Source: CAVQCX01 sp963775335
GTDB taxonomy: Bacteria > Pseudomonadota > Gammaproteobacteria > Chromatiales > Chromatiaceae
Assembly: GCA_963775335.1 (NCBI GenBank)
Contig: CAVZIJ010000002.1
Coordinates: 1-64,000, forward strand
Length of the DNA: 64,000 nt
Direction of reading: 5' to 3'
A program made the translations under genes and the position numbers. The notes beneath the pieces are model-generated. The model was not told the DNA's origin. It searched no databases and was given only the letters and a program-made list of their open reading frames with translations. This document shows positions 45,396 through 54,336 of the stretch, piece by piece; within the stretch, counting starts at the first letter, position 1, and each line of letters starts with the position of its first letter.

Positions 45396-46235
45396 TTACT
45401 CCAGTCGATCGCGAATAATACGGCCTACCGTTGCGAGATGAATCCCGAAGTGCTCCCCGATCTCTCTGTAGCTGAACGCCCCTGTTGCATAAGCAGCGAC
45501 GATCGCTTCATTTCGGTCGCGATGCCTTCTGGCAATCGCCGTAAGTGACGGGGCTGGGGCTCGACGTTGTGCCTTCGGGATGGCTACTGCATCCCCCTTG
45601 ATCTCCATTCTCTTCTGCATGCGCTCAACGAACGCCTCATCACCGAGGTAGATCTGCTGGCGTAGGCCACCCCAAACACTGCCCATCCCGGCCCCATCCG
45701 CCACGAAATCTCGGTAGCGCTGACGCGCTCTGCTCTTACGGGAGCCAAACCTGGCCAACAAACCATCCGTGGCTAGCCACTTCGGCACCGGAGCTTCCCC
45801 TACCATCGCCCGGTAGCTGCTCCAAGGCCAATCACGGGCCCGCCTGACGATCCCGGCGCGTACCGGGTTCAAGACCACGTAGCGAGTCAGCTCCAGCAGG
45901 TAGCTGTCCTTGTCGACCAAGATCCCTTTGAACCGCCCCTGAAACAGGTGACCCATCCTCTCGTGCCGGCGGTTGCACGCCTGGGTGAACACTCCGTTGA
46001 GCTGACGCATCCCTTTGGACAGGTTTCCGTCGGGGGTCTCCACCACCAGGTGGTAGTGGTTGGTCATCAGGCAGTAGGCGTGGCACAGCCAATTGAACCG
46101 CTCTACCACTTCCGCGAGTACGGCGAGAAAGCGTTCCCGATCCTCCTCGTCCTCGTAGATCGCCTCGCGCCGATCACCCCGGGAGGTGACGTGATAGAGC
46201 GCCCCAGGAAACTCAATGCGTAAAGGCCTGGCCAT
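45396..46235 (-). CDS. REP-associated tyrosine transposase (RAYT), intact
   Basis: The 279-residue Y1-type transposase has the start MARPLRIEFPGALYHVTSRGD, the HUH metal motif NHYHLV (His60, His62), the catalytic Tyr119 in ELTRYVVLNPVRAG, and a C-terminal helix-turn-helix (YREIGEHFGIHLATVGRIIR). RAYTs nick and move REP hairpins and are usually domesticated single genes. Two 49-bp direct repeats lie immediately upstream (46244-46341). A dead relative is at 4035-4519. Confidence 0.93.
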   Translation of the reverse strand: MARPLRIEFPGALYHVTSRGDRREAIYEDEEDRERFLAVLAEVVERFNWLCHAYCLMTNHYHLVVETPDGNLSKGMRQLNGVFTQACNRRHERMGHLFQGRFKGILVDKDSYLLELTRYVVLNPVRAGIVRRARDWPWSSYRAMVGEAPVPKWLATDGLLARFGSRKSRARQRYRDFVADGAGMGSVWGGLRQQIYLGDEAFVERMQKRMEIKGDAVAIPKAQRRAPAPSLTAIARRHRDRNEAIVAAYATGAFSYREIGEHFGIHLATVGRIIRDRLE

Positions 46236-46243
46236 AGCCCCAT

Positions 46244-46341
46244 GCTAAGCCAAATTGCCGCATGTTACAATACGAGACCTGACCCTTGTCGTGCTAAGCC
46301 AAATTGCCGCATGTTACAATACGAGACCTGACCCTTGTCGT
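46244..46341. repeat. Two 49-bp direct repeats upstream of the RAYT gene
   Basis: The unit starting GCTAAGCCAAATTGCC and ending GACCTGACCCTTGTCGT is present twice, identical, at 46244-46292 and 46293-46341. The GACCTGACCC part recurs near 13784 and 18150. It is a candidate substrate or promoter element linked to the transposase. Confidence 0.85.
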
Positions 46342-46517
46342 GCAGCAGGCAACCTTGCCGGAACAGGGGCGGAGCTCGAGCGACGTGAAATACGCGCCCT
46401 GCGCCGCGATATTCCCGCTGAGTGGGCCAGCCGTAGCGGTGTATCCGTGAGGACGCCCTGCTCGACTGACGAGGTATCGCCCTGACCTGCAATCGCTTCC
46501 CCCGACCCCCCACCGGC

Positions 46518-46796
46518 CTAATCCCGGTGAAAACGAAGGAGCTCGTCGATTTCCTCCATGGTGAATTTATTGAGCTGCACGATCTTTGCGTTACGTCGGT
46601 ATGCAGGCGGCAATATGGATCGCGCCTGTTCTTTGCTGTCGACTTCCGCAATGATCCATGCTTTGTGATCCCCGTCCTTGCATCCCCAGTCTGCATGGGT
46701 GAGGAAATGGGAGCCGCTCGCGAGGAATATCTTCACCGCATGGCTGCACGCCACCACGTCTTCCTCGTGTGGAGCTTCGATCAGAAATCTCGGCAT
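46518..46796 (-). CDS. Small conserved-looking protein, unknown
   Basis: The 92-residue product (MPRFLIEAPHEEDVVACSHA, SHFLTHADWGCKDGDHKAW, IIAEVDSKEQARSILPPAYR) suggests a ferredoxin-like alpha/beta domain with a C-terminal helix. It has no signal. The start has a strong hydrophobic strand pattern and a plausible upstream region. I cannot name a family. Confidence 0.65.
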   Translation of the reverse strand: MPRFLIEAPHEEDVVACSHAVKIFLASGSHFLTHADWGCKDGDHKAWIIAEVDSKEQARSILPPAYRRNAKIVQLNKFTMEEIDELLRFHRD

Positions 46797-46833
46797 GGCC
46801 CGAACCCCCTTTATGTTTTATCAACGTCGACTT

Positions 46834-47002
46834 GCTAGGGGCTGTTGACAATTGCCGTTCGCGGTCCGATTACGGCCCTTTTCCGCGCTGACTGGGTTGC
46901 GGCTCGTCGCAATAGATCCACTATTCCTCCTCACCGCGCCTTGTCAGCACGAAGAATCGCTCGCAATCGCCCTCGCTCAGACAAACGTCAACAGCCCCTA
47001 GC
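46834..47002. mobile_element. 169-bp miniature inverted-repeat element (MITE) with target duplication
   Basis: The ends GCTAGGGGCTGTTGAC (46834-46849) and its perfect complement (46987-47002) enclose ~137 bp without a gene. The flanks repeat GACTT on both sides (46829-46833 and 47003-47007). Perfect 16-bp inverted ends plus a 5-bp duplication mark a non-autonomous transposon. The parent transposase is not in the window. Confidence 0.85.
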
Positions 47003-47007
47003 GACTT

Positions 47008-47447
47008 CCTTGGCAATGACAACAATTCTTAGATCAATGATAGCCCAGGTAACTGATCCTCAAGGGGCTATCCCGAACCGTCGCTCCGACCGGGCGCGCC
47101 GCTATTGGATCTGGCGGAGTTACAAGAGCTCGCTTGCAGCCGCTGCAGGCCAATAAGGGGCCGGCGTTGACATGGTCCGGACACGGCCAAGCCGGCATGG
47201 CCGGGATCTTGCCGACGCACCCTGATCGGCTCCCGGGTCGGCGTCCGTGCGCGGGCGGCGCCCCTCATTGGCCGTTCCGGCGACAACACCCCGGCGTGAT
47301 CTCGGGGCGAGTCGATCTTCCGGTCGCCCCCAGGACCGGCCCGCATTCCCGACCTTTGTAGCACCTGGGACTATTCCCTTAGCCGAGATCGGCAGATGCT
47401 CGGATGCGAGGCTTGTCCCTATCGACTATGGGACTCTGGGCTCCGCC
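47008..47447. other. Stretch without a recognised gene
   Basis: Short open frames exist on both strands but none has a recognisable family, ribosome site or consistent codon use. It probably belongs to the gene-debris zone that follows. Confidence 0.4.
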
Positions 47448-48128
47448 TTAACCCCGGTAGCGCAACGCATCGACCACCAGGGCGAAGGCCCGCGATGATT
47501 GGCGGCGGCTGGCGTAACACAGGTGGTAGCCGGTAAACGGCTCGCACCACTCCTCGAGCACCCTTACCAGCCTTCCCTTGGCGACGTCCTCCAGCACCGT
47601 GTCCTCGGGTAGATAGGCCAGGCCGAATCCCGCCAGCGCGGCCTGGAGCATCGGCGGGCTGGTGCTGAACACCCACTGCCCTTCTACGCGCGCGTTCACC
47701 GCGTGGCCGTCGCGCTCGAATTCCCAGGGCAGAAGCTCGCCGTAGGTCGGCAGCCGCATGTTGATGCAGTCGTGCGCCGCGAGGTCCTGGGGCGTCATCG
47801 GCGGCGATCGCCGCGCGAAGTATCCCTGCGTCCCCACGACGGCCATGCGCATGTCCGGTCCGATGCGCACGGCGATCATGTCCTGCGCCACCTGCTCGCC
47901 CAGCCGCACACCGGCATCGTAGCGCTGCGCGACGATGTCGATCAGGCCGCAGTCGACGCTGATCTCGACCTTGAGGTCCGGGTAGTCGGGCAGCAGCTTG
48001 GGCCAGAGGATGGTCTCAGCGGCGTGCCCGGCGGTGGTGATGCGCATGGTGCCGGCCGGTCTGTCCCGAAGGTCGCGCACGGCCGCGAGCTCCGCCCGGA
48101 TCTCCTCGATGCGCGGACCCGCGTTTAT
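47448..48128 (-). pseudogene. LysR-family regulator lacking its DNA-binding domain
   Basis: The reverse frame holds the effector-binding domain: RPAGTMRITTAGHAAETILWP, LGEQVAQDMIAVRIGPD, VGTQGYFARR, FGLAYLPEDTVL and RLVRVLEEWCEPF. The part before it starts only at AGPRIEEIRAELAAV, roughly residue 75 of a normal LysR protein. An in-frame stop lies just upstream, so the helix-turn-helix is lost. The same junction abuts an EamA fragment on the opposite strand. Confidence 0.8.
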
Positions 48129-48234
48129 GAATCCTGTTCATAAGCGCATGCAGATTACTCCATCTTATCATCGGCTGCCGCGGCGCAAAGACTTGTGTCA
48201 ACAGGAGCCAAGGTCGAGCACCAGGATTTCAGAC

Positions 48235-48517
48235 ATGCAGATGACCCCCACCCACCGCGCAATCCGACGCCACCGAGCGGAGGCGCCCCAGGCCGGCGCA
48301 CCCGCGGCCCATCCCGTGCGGGGCCTGATCCTGCTCGTGTCCGCCCTGCTGCTCTTCGCCTGCACGGACACGACAACCAAGTTCCTCACCGCGGCCTATC
48401 CTCACGCACCGGCCTCTGTGCTGGCCCCCCCTGACCTGCCTGCAGCTGCTCTGGGCGGGGTTGCCCGGCTGGCTGGTTCTCGGACAGGCGCCGGACCACC
48501 TGGTCGCCGCTGCGCCA
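48235..48517 (+). pseudogene. EamA/DMT transporter N-terminal fragment
   Basis: From ATG 48235 the frame gives a short leader and the first membrane helix of a drug/metabolite-type transporter (VRGLILLVSALLLFACTDTTTKFLTAAY). After ~48430 a frame change reads LQLLWAGLPGWLVLG, then the sequence passes directly into an alcohol dehydrogenase. Only one to two of ten helices remain. Confidence 0.65.
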
Positions 48518-49039
48518 CTGGGAGGTCGGCCCGGGCAGCAGGCTGGCGGTCATCGGCTTGGGCGGGCTCGGCCACATGGCGCTCAAGTTTGGCAAGGCCC
48601 TGGGCGCCAACGTCACCCTGTTCACCCGCTCGCCGGGCAAGGAGCAGGACGCCCGTCGCCTCGGCGCCCACCGCATCCTGCTCTCCACCGATCCGACGCA
48701 GCCGGCCGCCGTGAAGGGGCAGTTCGACCTGATTGTCGACACCGTGCCCAACGTCCATGACTTCAATCCGTACCTGCCGACCCTGTCGATGAACGGCACG
48801 CTGGTGCTGGTCGGCTATCTGGGGTCCCTGGAGCCGATGTTGAACAGCACACCGCTGGTCATGGGACGCAAGTCCGTAGCGGGCTCACTCATCGGCGGCA
48901 TCCCCGAGACCCAGGAGATGCTCGATTTCTGCGGCGAGCAGGGCATCACCTCGGATATCGAGGTGATCCGGATCCAGGACATCAATGCCGCCTACGAGCC
49001 GGTGAAAAGCATTGGCACGGCGCCACGGCAGCCACGGCG
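48518..49039 (+). pseudogene. Zinc-type alcohol dehydrogenase C-terminal fragment (YahK-like)
   Basis: The frame joins in at WEVGPGSRLAVIGLGGLGHMA, the NAD(P)-binding Rossmann motif, and continues through FDLIVDTVPNVHDFNPYL and GRKSVAGSLIGGIPETQEML to DINAAYE. The N-terminal catalytic zinc domain is absent and the C-terminus ends in unrelated residues. It is fused in tandem to the EamA fragment. Confidence 0.8.
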
Positions 49040-49141
49040 ATGACGCACATCGCCATCGTGGAGCAACTCGACGGGCCCTCGGCCGAGTGGATCGAGCAGG
49101 TCAGCGATGCCCAATACCATGCCGCGAGGCCCAACCGTTAA
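49040..49141 (+). pseudogene. C-terminal shard of a small oxidative-metabolism protein (cupin-like)
   Basis: The 33-codon frame HIAIVEQLDGPSAEWIEQVSDAQY resembles the last residues of cupin/carboxymuconolactone-decarboxylase-type proteins (pattern DG..VxWxExVSDxxY). Only this tail is present. It directly precedes the aldo/keto reductase gene. Confidence 0.4.
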
Positions 49142-49163
49142 CCGCTATTCAGGAGATGTGATT

Positions 49164-50150
49164 ATGCAGACGCGCAAACTCGGTACCAACGGGCTGGAAG
49201 TCTCGGCCATCGGGCTCGGCTGCATGGGCATGAGCACCGCCTACGGGCCGCCCGCGAACAAGAAGGCAATGATCGCCCTGATCGGTAAGGCCGTCGAGCT
49301 CGGCGTCACCTTGTTCGATACCGCCGAGCTCTACGGCCCCTACACCAACGAGGAGCTGCTGGAAGAGGCCCTTGGCCCGTACCGCAGCCAGATCGCCATC
49401 GCCACCAAGTTCGGCATCCGGCTCGATGCCAACGGCCAGCAGGCTCAGGACAGCCGCCCCGAGCGCATCCGCCAGAGCATCGAGCGGTCGCTCAAACGGC
49501 TCCGGGTGGAGGTGATTGACCTCTACTACCAGCACCGGGTCGACCCCGAGGTACCCATCGAGGACGTGGCGGGGACGGTCAAGGAGCTGATTCGCGAGGG
49601 CAAGGTAAAACACTTCGGCCTTTCCGAGCCCGGGGTCAACACCATCGGCCGCGCGCACGCCGTCCAACCCGTCACAGCCATCCAGAGCGAATACTCCCTG
49701 TGGTGGCGGCACCCGGAAGAGGAGCTGCTGCCGACCCTCGAAGAGCTCGGCATCGGGCTCGTGCCGTTCAGTCCCCTCGGCAAGGGCTACCTCACAGGCA
49801 AGATCGACGAGAACACGAAGTTCGACAGCTCCGACTTTCGCAACATCGTGCCCCGCTTCACTGCCGAAGCCCGAAAGGCCAACCAAGCCCTGGTCGCGCT
49901 GCTCGCCCGGGTCGCCGAGCGCAAGAGCGCGACGCCGGCCCAAACCGCCCTCGCCTGGCTGCTGGCCCAGAAGCCGTGGATCGTTCCCATCCCCGGCACG
50001 ACGAAGCCGGCTCGGCTCGAAGAGAACGTCGGCGCGGTGACCGTCGATCTGACAGCAGACGATCTCCATGAGATCGACACCGCCGCCGCACAAATCAGGG
50101 TGCAAGGGGATCGCTACCCGGATGCGTTGGAGAAACGGACCGGTCTCTGA
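49164..50150 (+). CDS. Aldo/keto reductase (YakC/AKR13-like)
   Basis: The 328-residue NADPH-dependent reductase has KLGTNGLEVSAIGLGCMGMS, the catalytic tetrad region (LFDTAELYGPYTNEELL with Asp and Tyr; ATKFGI; YYQHRVDPEVPIEDV) and the cofactor-binding IPIPGTTKPARLEENVGA. It should reduce aldehydes or ketones. An AGGAG ribosome site lies before ATG 49164. It is the only intact gene of the fragment zone at 47.4-50.1 kb. Confidence 0.93.
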   Translation: MQTRKLGTNGLEVSAIGLGCMGMSTAYGPPANKKAMIALIGKAVELGVTLFDTAELYGPYTNEELLEEALGPYRSQIAIATKFGIRLDANGQQAQDSRPERIRQSIERSLKRLRVEVIDLYYQHRVDPEVPIEDVAGTVKELIREGKVKHFGLSEPGVNTIGRAHAVQPVTAIQSEYSLWWRHPEEELLPTLEELGIGLVPFSPLGKGYLTGKIDENTKFDSSDFRNIVPRFTAEARKANQALVALLARVAERKSATPAQTALAWLLAQKPWIVPIPGTTKPARLEENVGAVTVDLTADDLHEIDTAAAQIRVQGDRYPDALEKRTGL

Positions 50151-50559
50151 GGGCCTGGCGCTGCCGTGCGACAGCAACGACGGCGTCGAATCCTCCGCGA
50201 AGGACGCCATGAGCCCCTGGCCGCTGTGATTCGACGCCGTCCCGAGAGCCTTCTGTCCGATCTCACGCATTCGCAAGTCCTTTTCGCTCGTCCCTTTCCC
50301 AGATGACCGGCGCGGCTAATCGCCCGGCGGTCACGGCCTTCGGCGCACGAAGCGCTATAGCCTTATCCCGGATTGCCAGAGGCGACAATACGACAACCCC
50401 AGCGCCCCTGGCGCAAGCGGCCCAGCAGTCCCGAAAGCAGGTCGGCAGATGGCAGCAGCCCTGTTCGGGATAAGCGCTCTTGCGTGTCGATCATCGCCTC
50501 GCCTTGGCAAGCGGTATACTCTGGAATCCCATCTCAACCAAGACCGAAGGAGGCGCTGT
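50151..50559. other. Intergenic region before the DsrE-family gene
   Basis: No gene is supported on either strand. Nothing repetitive was noticed. Confidence 0.4.
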
Positions 50560-50928
50560 ATGGAACCCGAAAAACGCGATCTGGTGGTCATGATCACCCA
50601 TGGGCTAGACCACGAGCTGTCATCCGCTGGGCTGGTCATCGCCCTGGGCGGCATGACCGCGGGCCTCAATGTGTCGATCTTCCTCGTCAGCTCCGGCGTT
50701 GACATCGTCCGGCGCGGCGCGGCGGATCTCACCCAGGTCAAGCCCGTAGACCCTATGCCGGACATGCTGCGAGACTTCCTATCCCGGGGCGGAAAGATTT
50801 GGGCTTGCGCGGTGTGTGCGAAGAACCGCGGCTACACCCAGGAGCACTTGCTGGACGGCGTGGTCATCTCCGGGGCCAGTGTCATGCACGAGCTGATCAA
50901 GGGTGGTGCGGCCACCCTGAGCTTCTGA
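50560..50928 (+). CDS. DsrE-family protein
   Basis: The 122-residue alpha/beta protein has the DsrE/YchN-like pattern VVMITHGLDHELSSAGLVIALGG, VSIFLVSSGVDIVRR and GGKIWACAVCAKNRGY with two cysteines in ACAVC that could carry sulfur. DsrE-type proteins are sulfur-transfer or peroxiredoxin-like proteins common in sulfur oxidisers. AAGGAGG precedes ATG 50560. A broken DUF4395 gene follows in the same direction; DUF4395 genes often sit with sulfur-transfer genes. Confidence 0.87.
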   Translation: MEPEKRDLVVMITHGLDHELSSAGLVIALGGMTAGLNVSIFLVSSGVDIVRRGAADLTQVKPVDPMPDMLRDFLSRGGKIWACAVCAKNRGYTQEHLLDGVVISGASVMHELIKGGAATLSF

Positions 50929-50932
50929 TCCG

Positions 50933-51435
50933 ATGAACCTGGAGGAGAGCGCCCCGATCTTCCACGAGCAAAGATCGTGCAATACACAACAGACACAGAG
51001 TTTCACCGTGTCAGAAGTCGCCACGGCAATGGTGTACCGAATCCAGGCGCAAGGTTTCTGTAACCTGGATATGGTCGGGTCGGCAATTGGGACATCTTTC
51101 GCCTCCCCGATGATTCTGTGGGCCCTAGCGCCCTTCGCCGCTCTCGGTGCGATACTGTGCCCGGTCATCCGTTTGAAGTTCTGTACAACGGCGGCCTGCG
51201 TGATCTACTGAGCACACCGGCACTGCCCCGTTGGCGGGCGCGTCGACGCTTCGCCTGTGCCCTGACGACGATCATCGTTGTCGCGGCGGCATGGAGCTTC
51301 CAGGCCGGCACGCCCCTCATCGGCTACCTTGTCGGCGGGTCGCTCGTGGCCCCGGCTTTCGTAAACCTCAGGACGGGGTTTTGTATACCTTCGTTCATGG
51401 CTCGTCTGTTCATCGGAAAGGCGGTCCGTGGTTAA
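50933..51435 (+). pseudogene. DUF4395 membrane protein, frameshifted
   Basis: The first frame reaches LWALAPFAALGAIL, typical of the first part of DUF4395. The rest (HPFEVLYNGGLRDLLSTPALP, RRRFACALTTIIVVAAAW, LIGYLVGGSLVAPA, FCIPSFMARLF) is in another frame from about 51160. The DUF4395 core is otherwise complete with two membrane helices and the final FCIPS motif. Translation from 50933 or 51029 is possible for the first part. Confidence 0.6.
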
Positions 51436-51448
51436 TTTGACAACCTAA

Positions 51449-51607
51449 GGGCTCGCGAAACAATAACTCCCGAACTTGGACCGGCGATCCATCTCGCCTG
51501 GCTGTGTTGCGGAAAGGGTTACATACCGCGAGTATGCGCCCCTTTCCGCGCCTTGCCAGACGGGCGCCTCGACGCCCCAAAACCGGAAGTTATTAATTCG
51601 CGAGCCC
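51449..51607. mobile_element. 159-bp miniature inverted-repeat element (second type)
   Basis: The ends GGGCTCGCGAA..AATAACT.CCG (51449-51472) and their imperfect complement (51585-51607) flank ~110 bp with no gene. TAA occurs on both sides (51446-51448 and 51608-51610). The end sequence differs from that of the 46834 element, so this is a separate family. Confidence 0.75.
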
Positions 51608-51610
51608 TAA

Positions 51611-52133
51611 GGCCCGCTTCAAAGGGACGCATTCCCTGCGCCATGCTTTGCCCGGAAATCATCGGGGGTCGCGGTAGGGACGAAGGTTAGCCTCCGCTCG
51701 TCACAGATACATATGTGCGGAACTGCCACTTGCGGCTCTTGCCTCGGGTTGCGACAACTGACCCCAGCTATCCTGTTACACCGCGAGACGCGGCCGCCAT
51801 GTTTTGATTCATGCCGTTCCCCGGAGGACCGGTGCGAGCAACGCCCCGGCACTCTCGACCTGTGCAGCACCCGATGCTGTACCCGCATCCTAGATTGCCA
51901 GAAGCCACAACATGGGACCCCATCGTCTCTCGCCTGCAGGTAGTGTTCGACATCGACAGGGTGTTCCCATGAGCTGACGCCAAGATTGTGATTGGAGCGG
52001 TGAGCCCGCGAACAGATTGAACCGATTGGCCAGCGCCCTGACCGTTTGAAACGTCTGCGGGAGAAGACGGCTCGACTGACGCGCCGCTGTGCTGAGCCGG
52101 CGTAGTATCGGCGCCGCTACGGCAACTGCCATT
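51611..52133. other. Stretch without a recognised gene
   Basis: Several short frames exist but none resembles a known family. The composition is close to that of the flanking genes. Nothing specific is seen. Confidence 0.4.
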
Positions 52134-53057
52134 TCAGTCGATTCCGCGGTCCCAGTACGGATTGTCCCCGAAGCGCTCCACCAGGAAATCGATAAGGCTG
52201 CGGACCTTGGGCGTCAGGAACTGCCGGCTGGGGTAAACGGCGTAGATCGTGGAGCCTTCGGTCTCCCATTCCTCGAGGACCCGCACAAGCCTTTTCTCCC
52301 GCAACAGCTCATAGACCAGGAACGTCGGCTGGACGATGATGCCCAGGCCGTCCACGGCGGCGCAGCACAGGATGTCGCCATTGTTCCCATGGAGGTTGCC
52401 GGTCACGCTGACCCGCTGCTCTCGAGCGCCGCGCGTAAAGCGCCACTCATGCCTGTCGCCGGCGTAGGCGTAGGTGAGGCAGTTGTGCGTCGCAAGATCG
52501 GACGGCGAGCTCGGCGTGCCCTGCTCTCTCAGGTATGCCGGGGACGCGCAGGCGACCAGGCGGGCCCGCGTGATCGGCCGGGCCACGAGGCCTGGATCGA
52601 TCCGCGGCGCGATACGCACCGCGACGTCGAAGCCCTCTTCGACGAGATCGACGAATCGGTCGTTGAGCGCCAGATCCGCCCTCACCTTCGGGTGACGCTG
52701 CAGATAGGCACCGATCGCAGGACCCAGGTGACGCGTCCCGAAAGACACGGACGCGTTGATGCGCAATGTGCCGCGCGGCTCGGCGGTCTCCTGCGTGGCC
52801 GCCTGCTCGGCCTCCTCGACCAGCGCCAGCACCTGCCGCGAGCGCTGATAGTAGTCATCGCCGGCCTCCGTCAGGGACAGTCGCCGCGTCGTGCGGTTGA
52901 GCAGTCGCACGCCCAGATGCGCTTCGATCTGGGCCAGGTAGCGCGAGGTCATGCCGCGCGACAGGTCGAGCTTCTCAGCCGCCTTGGCGAAGCTGCCGCT
53001 GTCCACGACCGTCGTGAGCACCCGCATACCGGTGAGAATGTCCGGCCCCATCTTCAT
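52134..53057 (-). CDS. LysR-family transcriptional regulator
   Basis: The 307-residue protein has an N-terminal winged helix (MRVLTTVVDSGSFAKAAEKLDLSRGMTSRYLAQIEAHLG) and a substrate-binding domain (FVDLVEEGFDVAVRIAPRID, ARLVACASPAYLREQG). This CrgA/AaeR-like subgroup usually controls a divergent gene. Here that is the F420-type reductase gene at 53187, with a palindrome in between. Complete and intact. Confidence 0.93.
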   Translation of the reverse strand: MKMGPDILTGMRVLTTVVDSGSFAKAAEKLDLSRGMTSRYLAQIEAHLGVRLLNRTTRRLSLTEAGDDYYQRSRQVLALVEEAEQAATQETAEPRGTLRINASVSFGTRHLGPAIGAYLQRHPKVRADLALNDRFVDLVEEGFDVAVRIAPRIDPGLVARPITRARLVACASPAYLREQGTPSSPSDLATHNCLTYAYAGDRHEWRFTRGAREQRVSVTGNLHGNNGDILCCAAVDGLGIIVQPTFLVYELLREKRLVRVLEEWETEGSTIYAVYPSRQFLTPKVRSLIDFLVERFGDNPYWDRGID

Positions 53058-53066
53058 TTCCTTTTA

Positions 53067-53083
53067 GTAAATAATTAGTTTAC
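53067..53083. promoter_or_regulatory. Candidate operator between LysR and reductase genes
   Basis: GTAAA-TAATTAG-TTTAC is a perfect 5-bp inverted repeat with AT-rich centre, 10 bases from the LysR start and in the divergent promoter region. It is shaped like a T-N11-A LysR site. Confidence 0.6.
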
Positions 53084-53186
53084 ATGCTGAGCGTTTATTT
53101 ACCTTTTTACAACTGCTGTAATACCCTCCATCCCCGACCGGAACGGCTCCGGCCCGGGCCAGAGAGACGACAAACGGAGACCCAAC

Positions 53187-53813
53187 ATGAACATCACCCT
53201 GATCGGCTCGGGCCACATGGGCTCGGGTCTGGCAAAGCGGATCTCCAGGACGGCGCACGCCTTGGTCATCACCGGCAGGAACGGTGTCGAGGCGAAGGCG
53301 CTGGCGGACAGCGTCGGCGCCGCGCTCAAAGCGACGCCGGCCGCCAGCGAGGGCGCCGATCTCGTGATCATCGCGACCCCCTATGCCGATGCGGTCTCGG
53401 CACTGGGCTCCGCGGGCAATCTCAAAGGCAAGGTGATCGTCGATATCACCAACCCACTCAGCGCCGACTACATGAGTCTCAGCATCGGCTACACCACCTC
53501 GGCCGCGGAGCAGATTCAGAGGGCATTTCCGGAGGCGAAGGTCGTCAAGGCCTTCAACACGGTGTTCGCCCAGGTGCTGAGCGAAGAGGCCGAGCCAGGG
53601 GGCACCCGCGTGCAGGTGTTCTACGCCGGCGATGACGCTGGGGCCAAGGAGGCCGTCAAAGTGCTCATCCGAAGCATGGGCCTGGTGCCGGTCGACGCCG
53701 GCGCTCTGATTAACGCGCGCTACCTCGAGCCACTCGCGGGCCTGAACATCTATTTCGGGTACGGCGCCGGATGGGGCACGGCGATCGCGCCGCCGTGGAT
53801 CGGAATAGCTTGA
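53187..53813 (+). CDS. NADPH-dependent F420 reductase-like oxidoreductase
   Basis: The 208-residue protein has the Rossmann motif ITLIGSGHMGSGLAKRI, VIIATPYADAV, VDITNPLSADY and VVKAFNTVFAQVL, all typical of the F420-reductase/NADP-oxidoreductase coenzyme F420-dependent family. In bacteria without F420 these proteins act on other NADP substrates. It is first in a unit with DoxX and a broken dioxygenase and divergent from a LysR regulator that probably controls it. Confidence 0.9.
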   Translation: MNITLIGSGHMGSGLAKRISRTAHALVITGRNGVEAKALADSVGAALKATPAASEGADLVIIATPYADAVSALGSAGNLKGKVIVDITNPLSADYMSLSIGYTTSAAEQIQRAFPEAKVVKAFNTVFAQVLSEEAEPGGTRVQVFYAGDDAGAKEAVKVLIRSMGLVPVDAGALINARYLEPLAGLNIYFGYGAGWGTAIAPPWIGIA

Positions 53814-53845
53814 CCTGATGGCCAACTCTCAACGAGGTCACTGAC

Positions 53846-54310
53846 ATGAGCACGAATACCACAACGCGTTCACAACAGCACACCCGCATCGGCTCCGGCG
53901 CCCGGCAGACTGCCACGGCCGGTGTGTACGACTGGGCCGCCGTCATCGGCCGCATCGGGCTCGCCGCCATTTTTCTCTGGTCGGGCTATAACAAGCTCGC
54001 ACATATGGACCTCAGCATTGGCTATATGAAGGCCTACGGAATACCGGCGCCCGAGCTGATGATCTGGCCCGCGCTGCTGATTGAGCTCATCGGCGGCGCA
54101 ATGCTGGTCATCGGGTGGAAGGCACGCTGGGCGGCGGTCGCACTCGCCCTGTTCACGGTGGCCGCTACGCTCCTCTTTCATGCGTATTGGGGGGTGCCGG
54201 CCGACCAGGTACTCACTCAGCAGATTCAGTTCATGAAGAACCTGGCGATGCTGGGGGGTCTGCTTGGGGTATTCGCGCACGGCGCCGGTCGGATCGCGTT
54301 GGAGCGCTGA
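53846..54310 (+). CDS. DoxX-family membrane protein
   Basis: The 154-residue protein has four predicted membrane segments (IGRIGLAAIFLWSGYNKLAH, LIELIGGAMLVIGW, ALALFTVAATLLFHAYWG, MLGGLLGVFAHGAG). The DoxX pattern R..LA.IFLWSG..K is present. DoxX-like proteins are linked to quinone/thiosulfate chemistry or redox stress. It is 33 bases after the reductase gene, likely in one operon. Confidence 0.9.
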   Translation: MSTNTTTRSQQHTRIGSGARQTATAGVYDWAAVIGRIGLAAIFLWSGYNKLAHMDLSIGYMKAYGIPAPELMIWPALLIELIGGAMLVIGWKARWAAVALALFTVAATLLFHAYWGVPADQVLTQQIQFMKNLAMLGGLLGVFAHGAGRIALER

Positions 54311-54336
54311 CCCCTATCCAGCTCTCGGGGAGATCA

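Noticed and set aside
50355..50765. 136-codon reverse frame over the DsrE-family gene
   Set aside because: It is antisense to a gene with a perfect ribosome site and a clear DsrE pattern.
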